A stretch of 64,000 nucleotides of DNA from Amycolatopsis cihanbeyliensis (GTDB lineage Bacteria; Actinomycetota; Actinomycetes; Mycobacteriales; Pseudonocardiaceae), in contig NZ_VFML01000001.1 in assembly GCF_006715045.1 (NCBI RefSeq), forward strand, positions 4,308,501 through 4,372,500, written 5' to 3'. Positions within the stretch are counted from its first letter, which is position 1. Each line of letters opens with the position of its first letter. The position numbers and the translations under genes are program-made. Shown piece by piece: positions 20,281-28,828 of this stretch. Below the pieces are notes generated by a model. It had not been told where the DNA came from. It did not search any database and was given only the letters and a program-made list of their open reading frames with translations.

Positions 20281-22263
20281 ATGCCCGGTAAAGCAGCAGC
20301 GGCCACGCGGAAGTCGGCCGGGAACGGCGCGGCGGCCGCGGAGCCGGCCGAAGCCGAGGTGTTCGCCGAGCGCGCCCCGCGGGGCAGGCTGCTCGCGCAG
20401 CGCGGCCTCTACGCGGGTCCCTCGGACCTGGTCAGCAAGGACCTCTACGCCGAGGTGGTCGAGGGCGTGGTCGCCCGCGACCGTGGCGGCATCACCCTCG
20501 AGCCCTCCGCCCTGGTGTCCGGCAACACCTACTTCGGACGTTTCCCGGCCAGCTACTGGCAGCGCTGGACCGAGGTGCGGCAGGTAAGGGTGGAAGCCGT
20601 GGTGAGCGGTTCGGGCAGGCTCGCCGTGGGCGCCTCCGACCCGGACGGCGAGTCGCGGGTGGTGGCCACGTACACCGCGCGGGACGCCGAGCGGGCCACG
20701 GTCGTCCTCGAGGCGAAGATCGACCGTTTCCTCGACGGCGGCGCGCTCTGGCTGGACCTGGAGACCGAGGCGGGCGAGCGGCTGACCGTCGAGGGCGTGC
20801 GGTGGACCGTCGAGCCGCCGGAGCGGATCCGGCCGACCGCGGTGACCATCTGCACGATGAACCGGGTGGACGACTGCCTCGCCACCCTGAAGTCGCTGGC
20901 CGGCGACATGTCCTCGCTGGAGACCCTGGACGCCATCTATGTCGCCGACCAGGGCAGTGACCCGGTGGAGTCCCGGGAGGACTTCGCCGAGGTCGCCGCG
21001 GAGCTGGGCGACAAGCTGCACTACATCCGGCAGCCGAACCTCGGCGGCGCGGGCGGGTTCACCCGCGGGTTGTACGAGGTCGCCGGGCGCCTGGCGGAGG
21101 CGGACGGGTTGGCGGGGCCGGGACACCAGGACAGCGCTGTGACCGAGCACGCGAACGTGCTGTTCATGGACGACGACGTGCTGCTGGAGCCCGATCTGGT
21201 GATCCGGCTGACGGCGTTCTCGAACAAGGCCGCGAACCCGATGATCGTGGGTGGGCAGATGCTCAACCTGCTGCACCCGAACCAGCTGCACGTCGGTGCC
21301 GAGTACGCCCGGCTGAACACTCTCGAGCCCGGCCAGCCGGTCGAGCACAGCCTCACCACCGCCGACCTGCTCGGTGTGGACGAGGAGACCGGCAAGCCGA
21401 ACCGCCAGGAGCGGCGCCTGGACGCCGGGTACAACGGCTGGTGGTCCTGCCTGATCCCGTACGAGGTGGTGCGGGAGGTCGGCTACCCGATGCCGTACTT
21501 CTTCCAGTGGGACGATGCCGAGTACAGCTACCGGGCACGGGCGCACGGCTTCCCCACGGTGACGCTGCCCGGCGCCGGGGTGTGGCACGCGGACTTCCAC
21601 TGGAAGGACTGGGACGAGTGGCACCGCTACTTCAACCTGCGCAACTCCATCATCACCGCCGCGCTGCACAGCCCGTTCAACCTGAACGTCCTGGCCAGGG
21701 TGCTGCTCGCGCAGGTGGTCCGGTACCTGCTCAGCATGCAGTACGGCCTCACCGCGACCTTGATCAAAGCCGTCGAGGACTTCCTGGAGGGCCCGGAGAT
21801 CCTGGCCGACGGCGGGGTCGCGGCGATGAAGGAGATCCGGGAGATCCGGGCGCGGTACCCGGAGACCCACCGGTACCCGGCCACCGACGTTCCCGGGATC
21901 GCCTCGAGCGACATCGGCATCATCAACACCGGCCCGCGGCCCAGCCTGCAGCGCGCGGTGCTGCTCAAGCGGGTGCTCAACCGGTTGCTCGGCAAGCACA
22001 CGCACGCCCTCGGCGCGATCCCGACCGACGAGGCGCACTGGTGGCACGTGTCGCTGTTCGAGACGGCGGTGGTCACCGACGCCAACCAGGAGGGCGTCCG
22101 GGTGCGCCGCTACGACCGCGCCCGCATGTTCGAGCTCGCCAAGCAGACGGTCCGGGTGCTCCAGCGGCTGCGCAAGGAAGGGCACGCCGTGCAGGAGCAG
22201 TACAAGCGGGCCATGCCCGAACTGACCAGCCGAGCCAACTGGACCCGTCTCTACCGCCTCTGA
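20281..22263 (+). CDS. glfT2: galactofuranosyltransferase GlfT2
   Basis: Bifunctional GT2 enzyme that polymerises the galactan with alternating beta-1,5 and beta-1,6 galactofuranose from UDP-Galf at the inner face of the membrane. 660 residues, against 637 in M. tuberculosis. An N-terminal beta domain (about 30-190) precedes the GT-A domain, with the metal-binding DDD at residues 297-299 (FMDDDV), the acceptor-site QWDDAEY, and the catalytic-loop histidine in GVWHADFHWKDWDEWHRYF. A SD (GGAGGA, 20265-20270) and a TACCTT box (20237-20242) precede the ATG. In M. tuberculosis it lies inside the glf operon; here it is separate, beside gtrA/dprE1. Confidence 0.95.
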   Translation: MPGKAAAATRKSAGNGAAAAEPAEAEVFAERAPRGRLLAQRGLYAGPSDLVSKDLYAEVVEGVVARDRGGITLEPSALVSGNTYFGRFPASYWQRWTEVRQVRVEAVVSGSGRLAVGASDPDGESRVVATYTARDAERATVVLEAKIDRFLDGGALWLDLETEAGERLTVEGVRWTVEPPERIRPTAVTICTMNRVDDCLATLKSLAGDMSSLETLDAIYVADQGSDPVESREDFAEVAAELGDKLHYIRQPNLGGAGGFTRGLYEVAGRLAEADGLAGPGHQDSAVTEHANVLFMDDDVLLEPDLVIRLTAFSNKAANPMIVGGQMLNLLHPNQLHVGAEYARLNTLEPGQPVEHSLTTADLLGVDEETGKPNRQERRLDAGYNGWWSCLIPYEVVREVGYPMPYFFQWDDAEYSYRARAHGFPTVTLPGAGVWHADFHWKDWDEWHRYFNLRNSIITAALHSPFNLNVLARVLLAQVVRYLLSMQYGLTATLIKAVEDFLEGPEILADGGVAAMKEIREIRARYPETHRYPATDVPGIASSDIGIINTGPRPSLQRAVLLKRVLNRLLGKHTHALGAIPTDEAHWWHVSLFETAVVTDANQEGVRVRRYDRARMFELAKQTVRVLQRLRKEGHAVQEQYKRAMPELTSRANWTRLYRL

Positions 22264-22273
22264 CCCCCTCGGG

Positions 22274-22519
22274 TCATCGGTGCATGCCGAACACGGTGCC
22301 CTTGCGCTGCATGTCGTCCACGTAGGTGACGGCGACGTGGGCGAAGTTCACCGTCACCGTCATACCGTCCCTGGTGCGCACGGGTTCCACGGCGTTGTGC
22401 TTGACCAGCTGGGCCAGCTTGGGCTCAAGCCGTTGCGCCTCCTCGGTTTCCAGGCTGAACAGCAACGGTTCACCGCCCGCTGTCAGATGCAGTACCAGTG
22501 CGAGCTTCTCATCGGCCAT
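22274..22519 (-). CDS. small conserved hypothetical protein
   Basis: 81 residues, with alternating hydrophobic beta-type segments (LALVLHLTAGG, VTVNFAHVAVTYV) and a helix rich in Glu/Leu between. No signal peptide or membrane segment. ATG start; codon use matches real genes in this window. Convergent with glfT2 and divergent from the EspG-like gene. Function unknown. Confidence 0.6.
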   Translation of the reverse strand: MADEKLALVLHLTAGGEPLLFSLETEEAQRLEPKLAQLVKHNAVEPVRTRDGMTVTVNFAHVAVTYVDDMQRKGTVFGMHR

Positions 22520-22708
22520 GTAGCCAAGAACAGCAGGTCACGATGAGCAGCGACAAGGCGGTTCGCTGACAGCGGAGGCCCGGCAAGGCGGTGCTTCCCG
22601 CGCCGATCGTGCTGGTCCGCACGTTCGGAGCGATCCGGCTGCGCGGCGGATCCGGCGTCGGCTAACGTGCTGTTCGAAGGCCGATACCCGAGGGGGGAGC
22701 ACGAGGTC

Positions 22709-23482
22709 ATGGCGCATTCGTTCTCGCTGTCGCTGGCAGCGGTGGACATCCTGCTGGAGCACTGCGGGCTCGGCGCCGCACCCTTCCCCTTTCAGCTACC
22801 GCAGATCGGCACCACGAAAACCCAGCGGGCCCAGGTCAGGGATGCCGTGTTCCGCGACCTGGAATCCCGCGGACTGGCGCACTCCGGCCGGCTGGACGAG
22901 GACGCCGAGCTCGCACTGCGCACCATCGTGCGCGCGCCAGTGGCGATCACCGCGGCCGCCCAGCTCGCCGATGACAAGAAGCTGTTCGCCCGGGTCAGCT
23001 CGGACGGGCGGTTCGCCGTGCTGGCCCGGCAGGACGAGAACCTGCTGGTGTTCGAGGAGACCCGGCCGACCGGCCTGGTGACCGCGATCGTCGACCTGCT
23101 CCCGCTGACGCCTGCGGCCGCGGGGCAGTCGGTGACCGTCCCCCGCCCGGCGCCGAGCAGCCAGCCGCGGCGGCAGGCCGAGGACGGCGGCTATGACCCG
23201 TTCGGTGGCGTGAGCGGCCCGCGTGGGGGCGGACAGTTACGCATGGTGGAACGGATCTTCGAGAAGCCGAAGAAGCGGCTCGGCCAGTTCACCGCCCTGG
23301 TGCAGGGTCAGGACGGCCGGCAGGCCCCGCTCGGCCCGCTGGCCTGGTTCGACACCGAGGACGGCCGCTACCTGAACACCATGCACCAGGCCGGCGACGG
23401 CCAGCAGTGGATCACCTACGCCCCCGCTGACAACGCGCGGATCGCGCAGCAGTTGTACTCCCAGCTCGAGGGCTATCTCTGA
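22709..23482 (+). CDS. EspG-like ESX secretion-associated protein
   Basis: A 257-residue protein resembling the EspG family, cytosolic chaperones that bind ESX (type VII) substrates such as PE/PPE proteins. Visible are the N-terminal helix-strand segment with LSLAAVDILLEHCGLG, a middle strand pair RFAVLARQDENLLVFEE, and a C-terminal half with GQFTALVQGQDG and YLNTMHQAGDGQQWITYAPAD, as in other actinobacterial EspG-like proteins. ATG at 22709, preceded by a GGGGGGAG ribosome site; an in-frame ATG 42 nt upstream is less likely. No ESX core gene is adjacent. Confidence 0.75.
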   Translation: MAHSFSLSLAAVDILLEHCGLGAAPFPFQLPQIGTTKTQRAQVRDAVFRDLESRGLAHSGRLDEDAELALRTIVRAPVAITAAAQLADDKKLFARVSSDGRFAVLARQDENLLVFEETRPTGLVTAIVDLLPLTPAAAGQSVTVPRPAPSSQPRRQAEDGGYDPFGGVSGPRGGGQLRMVERIFEKPKKRLGQFTALVQGQDGRQAPLGPLAWFDTEDGRYLNTMHQAGDGQQWITYAPADNARIAQQLYSQLEGYL

Positions 23483-23515
23483 CGCGCTGACCCGGACCGC
23501 GCCGAGCGCGGGTCG

Positions 23516-24436
23516 TCAGTAGCGGAAGAACCGCTCCCTGCGCCCCTGGCGGACCAGGCGCAGCCACTGCAGGAAGGCCTTCGGGTCGCGCTTCACCCCG
23601 ATGAAGTACAGGCCGAAGCGCAACACCTCCAGCGCCCCGATCTTCCGCATCCCGGGCTGGGCGAGCAGGTAGCCGCGGTTGCGGTAGGTGTAGTACCGCT
23701 TCACCTCGTTCTCCGGGTCCTGCGCGTGGAAGCGGCCGCCGAGCATCGGTTTGAACTCGTCCGAGCCGTTCGGGTGCAGGTAGGTCGCCTGGAGCGAGGT
23801 GCCGAAGGGCAGGCCGGAGCGGACCAGCCTGCGGTGCAGCTCGACCTCGTCCCCGCGGAAGAACAGGCGCAGGTCCGGCACGCCGACCACCTCGAGCGTG
23901 CCGGCGCGGAACAGCGCGCCGTTCATCAGGGAGGCGATGCCGGGCAGGAAGTCGGCACCGAGTTCGGCCGCGGACCGTTTCCAGCTCAGCCCGCGGCGCA
24001 GCGGGAAGGCCAGCTTCTCCGGGCTGTCGATGTTGGCCACGACCGGCGAGACCTCGGCCAGGTTCCGGGTACGTGCCTCGTTCAGCAACACCGCGAGCAC
24101 GTGCTCGTCCGCCGGCCGCCCGTCGTCGTCGGCCAGCCAGATCCAGCCGGCGCCGAGGGACAGCGCGTGCAGCATGCCGAGGGCGAACCCGCCCGCGCCG
24201 CCCAGGTTGCGGTGCGAGGGCAGGTAGGTGGCCGGAAGCCCGCAGGCCCGCACGACCTCCCGCGCGGGCTGGTCGGGACCGTTGTCCACCACGACGAGGT
24301 GGTCGACCGGGTGGCTCTGGGTCGCGATGATCTTGAGCGAGTCGGTGAGCAACTCGCGCCGGTGCCGGGTGACCACCACGGCCACCACCGCTTCCGCGCC
24401 GAGCGGGGCCTGCTCCGGCCCGCCGCCGGACATCAT
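23516..24436 (-). CDS. glfT1: galactofuranosyltransferase GlfT1
   Basis: GT2 enzyme that adds the first galactofuranose residues to the rhamnosyl linker on the lipid-linked wall precursor. 306 residues, near the 304 of M. tuberculosis Rv3782. It has the N-terminal GT-A strand VVAVVVTRHRRELL, VVDNGPD, NLGGAGGFALGM and the metal-binding DDD at 103-105 (WLADDDG). The ATG overlaps the wzt stop (ATGA), so it is translated coupled to the exporter ATPase, in the order wzm-wzt-glfT1. Confidence 0.93.
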   Translation of the reverse strand: MMSGGGPEQAPLGAEAVVAVVVTRHRRELLTDSLKIIATQSHPVDHLVVVDNGPDQPAREVVRACGLPATYLPSHRNLGGAGGFALGMLHALSLGAGWIWLADDDGRPADEHVLAVLLNEARTRNLAEVSPVVANIDSPEKLAFPLRRGLSWKRSAAELGADFLPGIASLMNGALFRAGTLEVVGVPDLRLFFRGDEVELHRRLVRSGLPFGTSLQATYLHPNGSDEFKPMLGGRFHAQDPENEVKRYYTYRNRGYLLAQPGMRKIGALEVLRFGLYFIGVKRDPKAFLQWLRLVRQGRRERFFRY

Positions 24437-25248
24437 CCCTCGCCCTTGGCCGCGAGCGTCTGCTCGGTCCCGATCCGGGCGGCGGCCTCGGCGCTGAGGT
24501 TCTCGAACGGGTCCTTGCCCTTGTACGCCGTCAGTACCTCGCGCAGCCCGCCGCGCATCCGCATGTGTCCCTCGTCCATCCAGATCGCCGAGGTGCACAG
24601 CTCCAGCAGCAGGTCGTCCTGATGCGAGGCGAACACCAGCAGGCCGGAGCGGCGGACCAGGTCCACCAGCCGGTTCCTGGCCTTGTTCAGGAAGGCCGCG
24701 TCCACCGCGCCGATACCCTCGTCGAGCAGCAGGATCTCCGGGTCGATCGAGGTGACCACGCCCAGCGCCAGCCGCACCCGCATCCCGGTGGAGTAGGTAC
24801 GCAACGGCATCGCCAGGTAGTCGCCGAGTTCGGTGAACTCGGCGATGTCGTCGATCCGCTTCTCCATCTGCTTGCGGCTCATCCCGAGGTAAAGGCCCCG
24901 GATCATGATGTTCTCGTAGCCGGAGATCTCCGGGTCGAGCCCGACACCGAGGTCGAAAACGGGCGCGACCCTGCCGACGATACTGGCGTGGCCGCGGGTC
25001 GGCTCGTAGATGCCGGACAGCAGTCGCAGCAGGGTGGACTTGCCCGCCCCGTTGTGCCCGACCAGCCCGATGCGGTCCCCGTCGTTGATCGACAAGGTGA
25101 TGTCGTGCAGTGCCTCGATGATCGGCACCCTGCTCTCGGTGCCGATCTTGCCGCCGACCTTGCCGAGCACCTTCTTCTTCAGCGATCGGGTCTTGGCGTC
25201 GAAAATCGGAAAATCGACGTAAGCTTCGCGAACCTCAATGCTGACCAT
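24433..25248 (-). CDS. wzt: ABC transporter ATP-binding protein for wall polysaccharide (Wzt-like, Rv3781)
   Basis: The 271-residue ATPase of the exporter thought to flip the lipid-linked galactan across the membrane. Walker A GHNGAGKST at 64-72, signature YSTGM at 152-156, Walker B ILLLDEG at 172-178 and the H-loop SHQ near 210. It has the N-terminal extension usual for Wzt-type polysaccharide exporters (the first 45 residues before the core strand) but no carbohydrate-binding C-terminal domain, as in M. tuberculosis. It starts 3 nt after the wzm stop. Confidence 0.93.
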   Translation of the reverse strand: MVSIEVREAYVDFPIFDAKTRSLKKKVLGKVGGKIGTESRVPIIEALHDITLSINDGDRIGLVGHNGAGKSTLLRLLSGIYEPTRGHASIVGRVAPVFDLGVGLDPEISGYENIMIRGLYLGMSRKQMEKRIDDIAEFTELGDYLAMPLRTYSTGMRVRLALGVVTSIDPEILLLDEGIGAVDAAFLNKARNRLVDLVRRSGLLVFASHQDDLLLELCTSAIWMDEGHMRMRGGLREVLTAYKGKDPFENLSAEAAARIGTEQTLAAKGEG

Positions 25249-25251
25249 CAG

Positions 25252-26184
25252 TCACACCCAATACGAGACGCGAGAACGATAGTTGCGCATCACCAGGAGC
25301 GCCAGGCCCCAGCCGACCACCGCGAAGCCGGCCACGATCACCCAGTGATGCCAGCTCTGCTCGTTGCCGATCAGCGGTGCGCGCACGATCTGGATGAAGT
25401 GGTACAGCGGGTTCAGCTCGGCGACCAGATCGCGCCAGCCGACCGATTCGCCGAACCGGTCCCGGAGGATGTCGGTGGACCAGACGATCGGGGTCATGAA
25501 GAACATCAGGTTGATCAGGCTGCTGACCACCTGCGGGATGTCCCGGAACCGGGTGGAGGCGATGCCGAACAGCAGCACCACCCAGCCCGCGTTGATCGCG
25601 ATCAGGGCGAACCCCGGGATGGCCAGGAACGCCGACCAGCCCAGACCGGGCTGAGGTACGCCGTTGTCCGTGATGGTGTATCCCGGCTCGGTGATCCCGT
25701 TCCAGAAGATCGCCAGCACCACGAAGTAGATGATCAGGTTGTGGACGAACATGATGCTCTGCCGCCACACCGTGCGCAGCACGTAGACGGAGAGCGGGGC
25801 GGGCAGGTGCTTGATCAGCCCCTCGTTCGCGATGAACGTGTCGGTGCCCTCGGTGAGGTTGCCGAGCAGGAAGTGCCAGACGATGAACCCGACGGTGATG
25901 TAGGGCAGGTACGTCGAGATCTCGGAATCGAACAGCTGCGAGTAGAGCAGGCCGAGGCCGAGCGCCGTGATGCCCATGCTGATGGTGATCCACAGCGGCC
26001 CGAGTACCGAGCGGCGGTAGCGCTGCTTGATGTCCTGCCAACCGAGATGGCTCCACAGTTCGCGCTGCCGGAAGCCGGTTCTGAGGTCGGCGAACGCTCT
26101 GGCGAAGGAGCGCCGGTCGGGCGCCGGCTTCGACGGCGTCCCAGCGGCGGTGTCTACTGGGTGAACAGTGCTGGTGGCGTGCAC
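25252..26184 (-). CDS. wzm: ABC-2 permease for wall polysaccharide (Wzm-like, Rv3783)
   Basis: A 310-residue permease with the ABC-2 layout: an N-terminal cytoplasmic segment, an amphipathic interface helix around RELWSHLGWQDIKQRYRRS, then six membrane helices. The motif LGPLWITISMG is typical of polysaccharide exporters. It pairs with the ATPase encoded 3 nt downstream. GTG start; a TACCCT box (26193-26198, minus strand) lies 8 nt upstream, so it may have its own promoter in addition to read-through from the methyltransferase gene 25 nt upstream. Confidence 0.93.
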   Translation of the reverse strand: MHATSTVHPVDTAAGTPSKPAPDRRSFARAFADLRTGFRQRELWSHLGWQDIKQRYRRSVLGPLWITISMGITALGLGLLYSQLFDSEISTYLPYITVGFIVWHFLLGNLTEGTDTFIANEGLIKHLPAPLSVYVLRTVWRQSIMFVHNLIIYFVVLAIFWNGITEPGYTITDNGVPQPGLGWSAFLAIPGFALIAINAGWVVLLFGIASTRFRDIPQVVSSLINLMFFMTPIVWSTDILRDRFGESVGWRDLVAELNPLYHFIQIVRAPLIGNEQSWHHWVIVAGFAVVGWGLALLVMRNYRSRVSYWV

Positions 26185-26209
26185 GAGAAACGAGGGTACC
26201 GGCGGTGCC

Positions 26210-27046
26210 CTAGCGGCCCTCCGCCTGGCCGGTCATCCCGGTGACACGCACGACTACCTGCCTGTCCTCGTACGTGCACGCCTCGTAGGTGAACGACACG
26301 CCGGTCCGCTCCACGTACTCCAGCCAGGCCCGGTACTCGTGCCGCTGCCAGCCGGGGTAGTTGTAGAACTCGTCGAACACGATCACGCTGCCCGGCTCGA
26401 GCCGAGGCCCGACCTGTTCGAGGACCGTCCTTGCCGAGCTGTACAGGTCGCTGTCGACGTGCAGGAAGTCGACCCGGCCCCGGTGTGCCGCGAGAAAGTC
26501 CGGCAGGGTGTCGGCGAAGAGCCCCACCACGAGGTGGGCTCCCGGCACCTCGGGAAGGTCGTCGCGGGCGAACGCCCCGGCAGGCACCCCGGCGAGCCAG
26601 TCCTCCGGCAGCCCCTCGAACGAGTCGAAGCCGTACACCTGGTTGTCGGCGCGTTGCGCCGCGATGAGTTTGAGTGTGTTTCCGGAGGCGACCCCGAACT
26701 CCAGGGCCATACCCCCGGAAGGAGCGAGCGAGAGGCCGTATTCCAACGTCTCCTGCGGTCGCCCGAAGTGCCGCGCGCCGACCAGGTGTTCCTGGGCGAA
26801 CCGGGCGCTCTCCCGCGCCGCTTCGACGTCCCCGGCGTAGACGATGTCGCGCCTCGTGCGGATCTCGAACTCGACAACCCGGTCGAGCACGCGCTGTGCC
26901 TGGCCTGCGACCTCGGCACGGAGCGCGGCGAGCTCGCCCTCCAGCCGGTCGAGGCGTTCCGCATGCGCGCGGTCGTCCGGCCGGAGAACCCGGTTGACCA
27001 TGCGGGTCATCCCCGCGCGGATCGCGTGTCGTGAGTATTTCGTCAT
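26210..27046 (-). CDS. TylF/MycF-like SAM-dependent methyltransferase with N-terminal coiled coil
   Basis: A 278-residue class I methyltransferase. A predicted coiled-coil segment (about 25-65, with heptads such as RLDRLEGELAALRAEVAGQ) precedes the Rossmann domain, where ALEFGVASGNTLK is the SAM-binding loop, YGFDSFEGLPEDW the acidic strand and VDFLHVDSDLYSS the metal-binding region typical of sugar O-methyltransferases of the TylF group. A good ribosome site (AGAGGTGG) precedes the ATG at 27046. It heads the methyltransferase-wzm-wzt-glfT1 run, so a wall sugar is a likely substrate, but this is inference. Confidence 0.8.
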   Translation of the reverse strand: MTKYSRHAIRAGMTRMVNRVLRPDDRAHAERLDRLEGELAALRAEVAGQAQRVLDRVVEFEIRTRRDIVYAGDVEAARESARFAQEHLVGARHFGRPQETLEYGLSLAPSGGMALEFGVASGNTLKLIAAQRADNQVYGFDSFEGLPEDWLAGVPAGAFARDDLPEVPGAHLVVGLFADTLPDFLAAHRGRVDFLHVDSDLYSSARTVLEQVGPRLEPGSVIVFDEFYNYPGWQRHEYRAWLEYVERTGVSFTYEACTYEDRQVVVRVTGMTGQAEGR

Positions 27047-27153
27047 CGGCCACCTCTGCCTGTCGAAGTCTGCGATGCTAGGCGGTCGGCAGCGGACTGC
27101 CCCGAGTCCGCAACGTGACACGATTCGGTGTTATCGCTGCCCGGTCGTACTGG

Positions 27154-27159
27154 TAGCTT
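27154..27159 (+). promoter_or_regulatory. possible -10 element TAGCTT for the GT29-like gene
   Basis: TAGCTT lies 8 nt before the ATG at 27168 in the 121-nt divergent region between the methyltransferase and the GT29-like gene; no ribosome site is seen. Confidence 0.4.
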
Positions 27160-27167
27160 GTCGCGTC

Positions 27168-27836
27168 ATGGAATCCGCCGTCTCGGACGTCGCCGCGCCG
27201 AGCCTGATGGTGAGCCTGCTACAGGCCTACGCGGATCGGCCGGACCCGCGCTCGGTCGCGGTCGTCGGTAACCAGCCGCTACCCCCGAACACTCAGCGTG
27301 CCAAGGCGATCGACGCCTGCGACCTGGTGTTCCGGGTGAACGGTTTCGTCCGCGACGAGCCGGAGGGGCCACCGACCGTGGGTAGCCGCACACATGTCGT
27401 GGTGTTCAACCGCGCCCTGCGTGCGACCCGCTGGGTGTTCGAGAACTACCGCAGCCGACTGTACCTGCTGGTCGAGCCAGGTCGGTTGCTGTGGGAACCG
27501 GAGGACATCCCGCCGTGGTGGCCGAGGGACCTCGGTTTCGTCCCGGTGTCCAACCGGGAGGTGACCCTGCCGCTTTCCGAGGCGCTCGGGCTCGCCACGA
27601 AGGAGGAAGGCGCCTGGGCCACCACCGGCACCATGGCTGCCTGGATCGCGCGCACCACCTTTCCCCGCGCGGACCTTGTCCTGTCCGGCTTCTCCTTTAT
27701 CGATGATCCGGACCAGACGCACTGGGAACACGCGGCGGGAGACTCGTGCAAGGTGGGACCCGAGCACCGGATCGCCGCGGAGGGCAGGCTGTTGGACTCC
27801 TGGACCAAGACCGGCAACACTGAACTGTTGCGCTGA
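27168..27836 (+). CDS. GT29 sialyltransferase-like glycosyltransferase
   Basis: A 222-residue soluble protein with the ordered motifs of GT29 sialyltransferases. The L-motif-like segment is at 29-58 (VAVVGNQ, then AIDACDLVFRVNGF), followed by VGSRTHVVVFN; the S-motif-like segment is at 152-177 (TTGTMAAWIA and LVLSGFSF); H185 sits where motif 3 is expected; and H200-X4-E205 matches the very-short motif whose His is the catalytic base. Family members transfer nonulosonic acids from CMP-activated donors. It is the first gene of a run ending in pseH and pseI, so a pseudaminic acid transferase is the leading hypothesis. No signal peptide, so it would act in the cytoplasm. Confidence 0.65.
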   Translation: MESAVSDVAAPSLMVSLLQAYADRPDPRSVAVVGNQPLPPNTQRAKAIDACDLVFRVNGFVRDEPEGPPTVGSRTHVVVFNRALRATRWVFENYRSRLYLLVEPGRLLWEPEDIPPWWPRDLGFVPVSNREVTLPLSEALGLATKEEGAWATTGTMAAWIARTTFPRADLVLSGFSFIDDPDQTHWEHAAGDSCKVGPEHRIAAEGRLLDSWTKTGNTELLR

Positions 27837-27873
27837 TTCCACCGAGCATCACAGCATCACAGAAGGAAACCGT

Positions 27874-28320
27874 ATGCCTTCGTTCCACCTCCGCGAGCGC
27901 GTGGCGAAGAGACTCGCCAGGCTTGTCGACTTCCGCATCGAGGAACGCCTCCGGGAGCGTGTCCCGCAACTCGAGGACCGGGTCACCGAGCAGGAACACT
28001 GCACAGCGGACCACCGGCGCAGGCTGGACGCCCTTGAGGCGGGTCTCGAACACGCACGCGGTGACCTGCGCTGGACCCGCAGTGAGCTCGACCGGCTGAT
28101 GCCACAGGTCGCGGCGCTCGAGGCGGCGCTGGAGACCCTGCGGGAGAAGGCGGCGCTCACCCCGGTCGCGGACAAGCCGGAACTCGCCGAGGCGCGGTCG
28201 CTGATCGAGGAGATCCAGCACCAGCATGCCCAGATCCGGGTCCGGCTGACCGGGATCGCCAGGTACGAGGACCGGCTGCGGAAGCTGGAGGAGCACGCCG
28301 GCGCCGGCGTCGCGGAGTAA
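27874..28320 (+). CDS. coiled-coil protein of unknown function
   Basis: 148 residues, almost entirely charged heptad-like helix (about 20-100 and 105-140), without signal peptide or membrane segment. The N-terminal FHLRERVAKRLARLVDFRIEE segment is basic and amphipathic. Strong ribosome site AAGGAAA 5 nt before the ATG. It sits 38 nt after the GT29-like gene and 4 nt before pseH, in the same operon. The methyltransferase across the divergent promoter also begins with a coiled coil; a shared scaffold or chain-length role is possible but unproven. Confidence 0.6.
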   Translation: MPSFHLRERVAKRLARLVDFRIEERLRERVPQLEDRVTEQEHCTADHRRRLDALEAGLEHARGDLRWTRSELDRLMPQVAALEAALETLREKAALTPVADKPELAEARSLIEEIQHQHAQIRVRLTGIARYEDRLRKLEEHAGAGVAE

Positions 28321-28324
28321 CCGG

Positions 28325-28828
28325 GTGCTGCGTCCGGCCACCGAAGAGGATGCGGAGTCGATTCGCCGCTGGCGCAACCACCCCAAGGTGCGCGGAGCCA
28401 GCTTCACCACCCACGAGATCGGGGTGGACGAGCATCGCGCCTGGTGGGACGCGATATCCGCGGACTTGACCCGCCGTGTCCTGATCTACGAACGTGCGGG
28501 TGTACCCGCGGGGGTGGTGATCTTCGTCGGGCTGGACGCCGAGGTCACGGAATGGAACAAGTACCTCGATGTCGAAGGGCTCGGCGAGGACCGGAGCGCG
28601 GCCTGGGTCGAGCTGGAGTACGAGGCGATCGACTACGCCTTCGACGTGCTGGGTGTTCGGACGCTCGGCGCGGCCACCTTGGCGAGCAACACCCCGGTGC
28701 TCCGGCTGCACCAGCAGGTCGGCTTCACCGAGGTGCGGCGGTACCTTCGGGAGGTCGACGGGGAACCGCGCGAGGTCGTGTGGAACGAACTGACCCCGGC
28801 CGAGGTGCGCAGGGTGAAGGGAATGTGA
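28325..28828 (+). CDS. pseH: PseH-like N-acetyltransferase (pseudaminic acid pathway)
   Basis: A 167-residue GNAT acetyltransferase. The opening LRPATEEDAESIRRWRNHP is the usual PseH/RimJ-type N-terminus, and the acetyl-CoA loop lies near LGAATLASNTPVLRLHQQVGF. PseH acetylates the 4-amino group of UDP-4-amino-4,6-dideoxy-AltNAc, the PseC product. Assignment rests on the domain plus all other Pse genes being present. GTG start 4 nt after the coiled-coil gene; its stop overlaps the pseI start (TGATG). Confidence 0.8.
   Translation: MLRPATEEDAESIRRWRNHPKVRGASFTTHEIGVDEHRAWWDAISADLTRRVLIYERAGVPAGVVIFVGLDAEVTEWNKYLDVEGLGEDRSAAWVELEYEAIDYAFDVLGVRTLGAATLASNTPVLRLHQQVGFTEVRRYLREVDGEPREVVWNELTPAEVRRVKGM

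Noticed and set aside
19876..22185. Long open frame antisense to gtrA and glfT2
   Set aside because: No domain and biased to His/Arg/Pro as expected of antisense GC-rich frames.
26210..27121. Longer methyltransferase start at 27121
   Set aside because: The ATG at 27046 has a strong ribosome site, while the extension reads into the divergent promoter and has poor codon bias.
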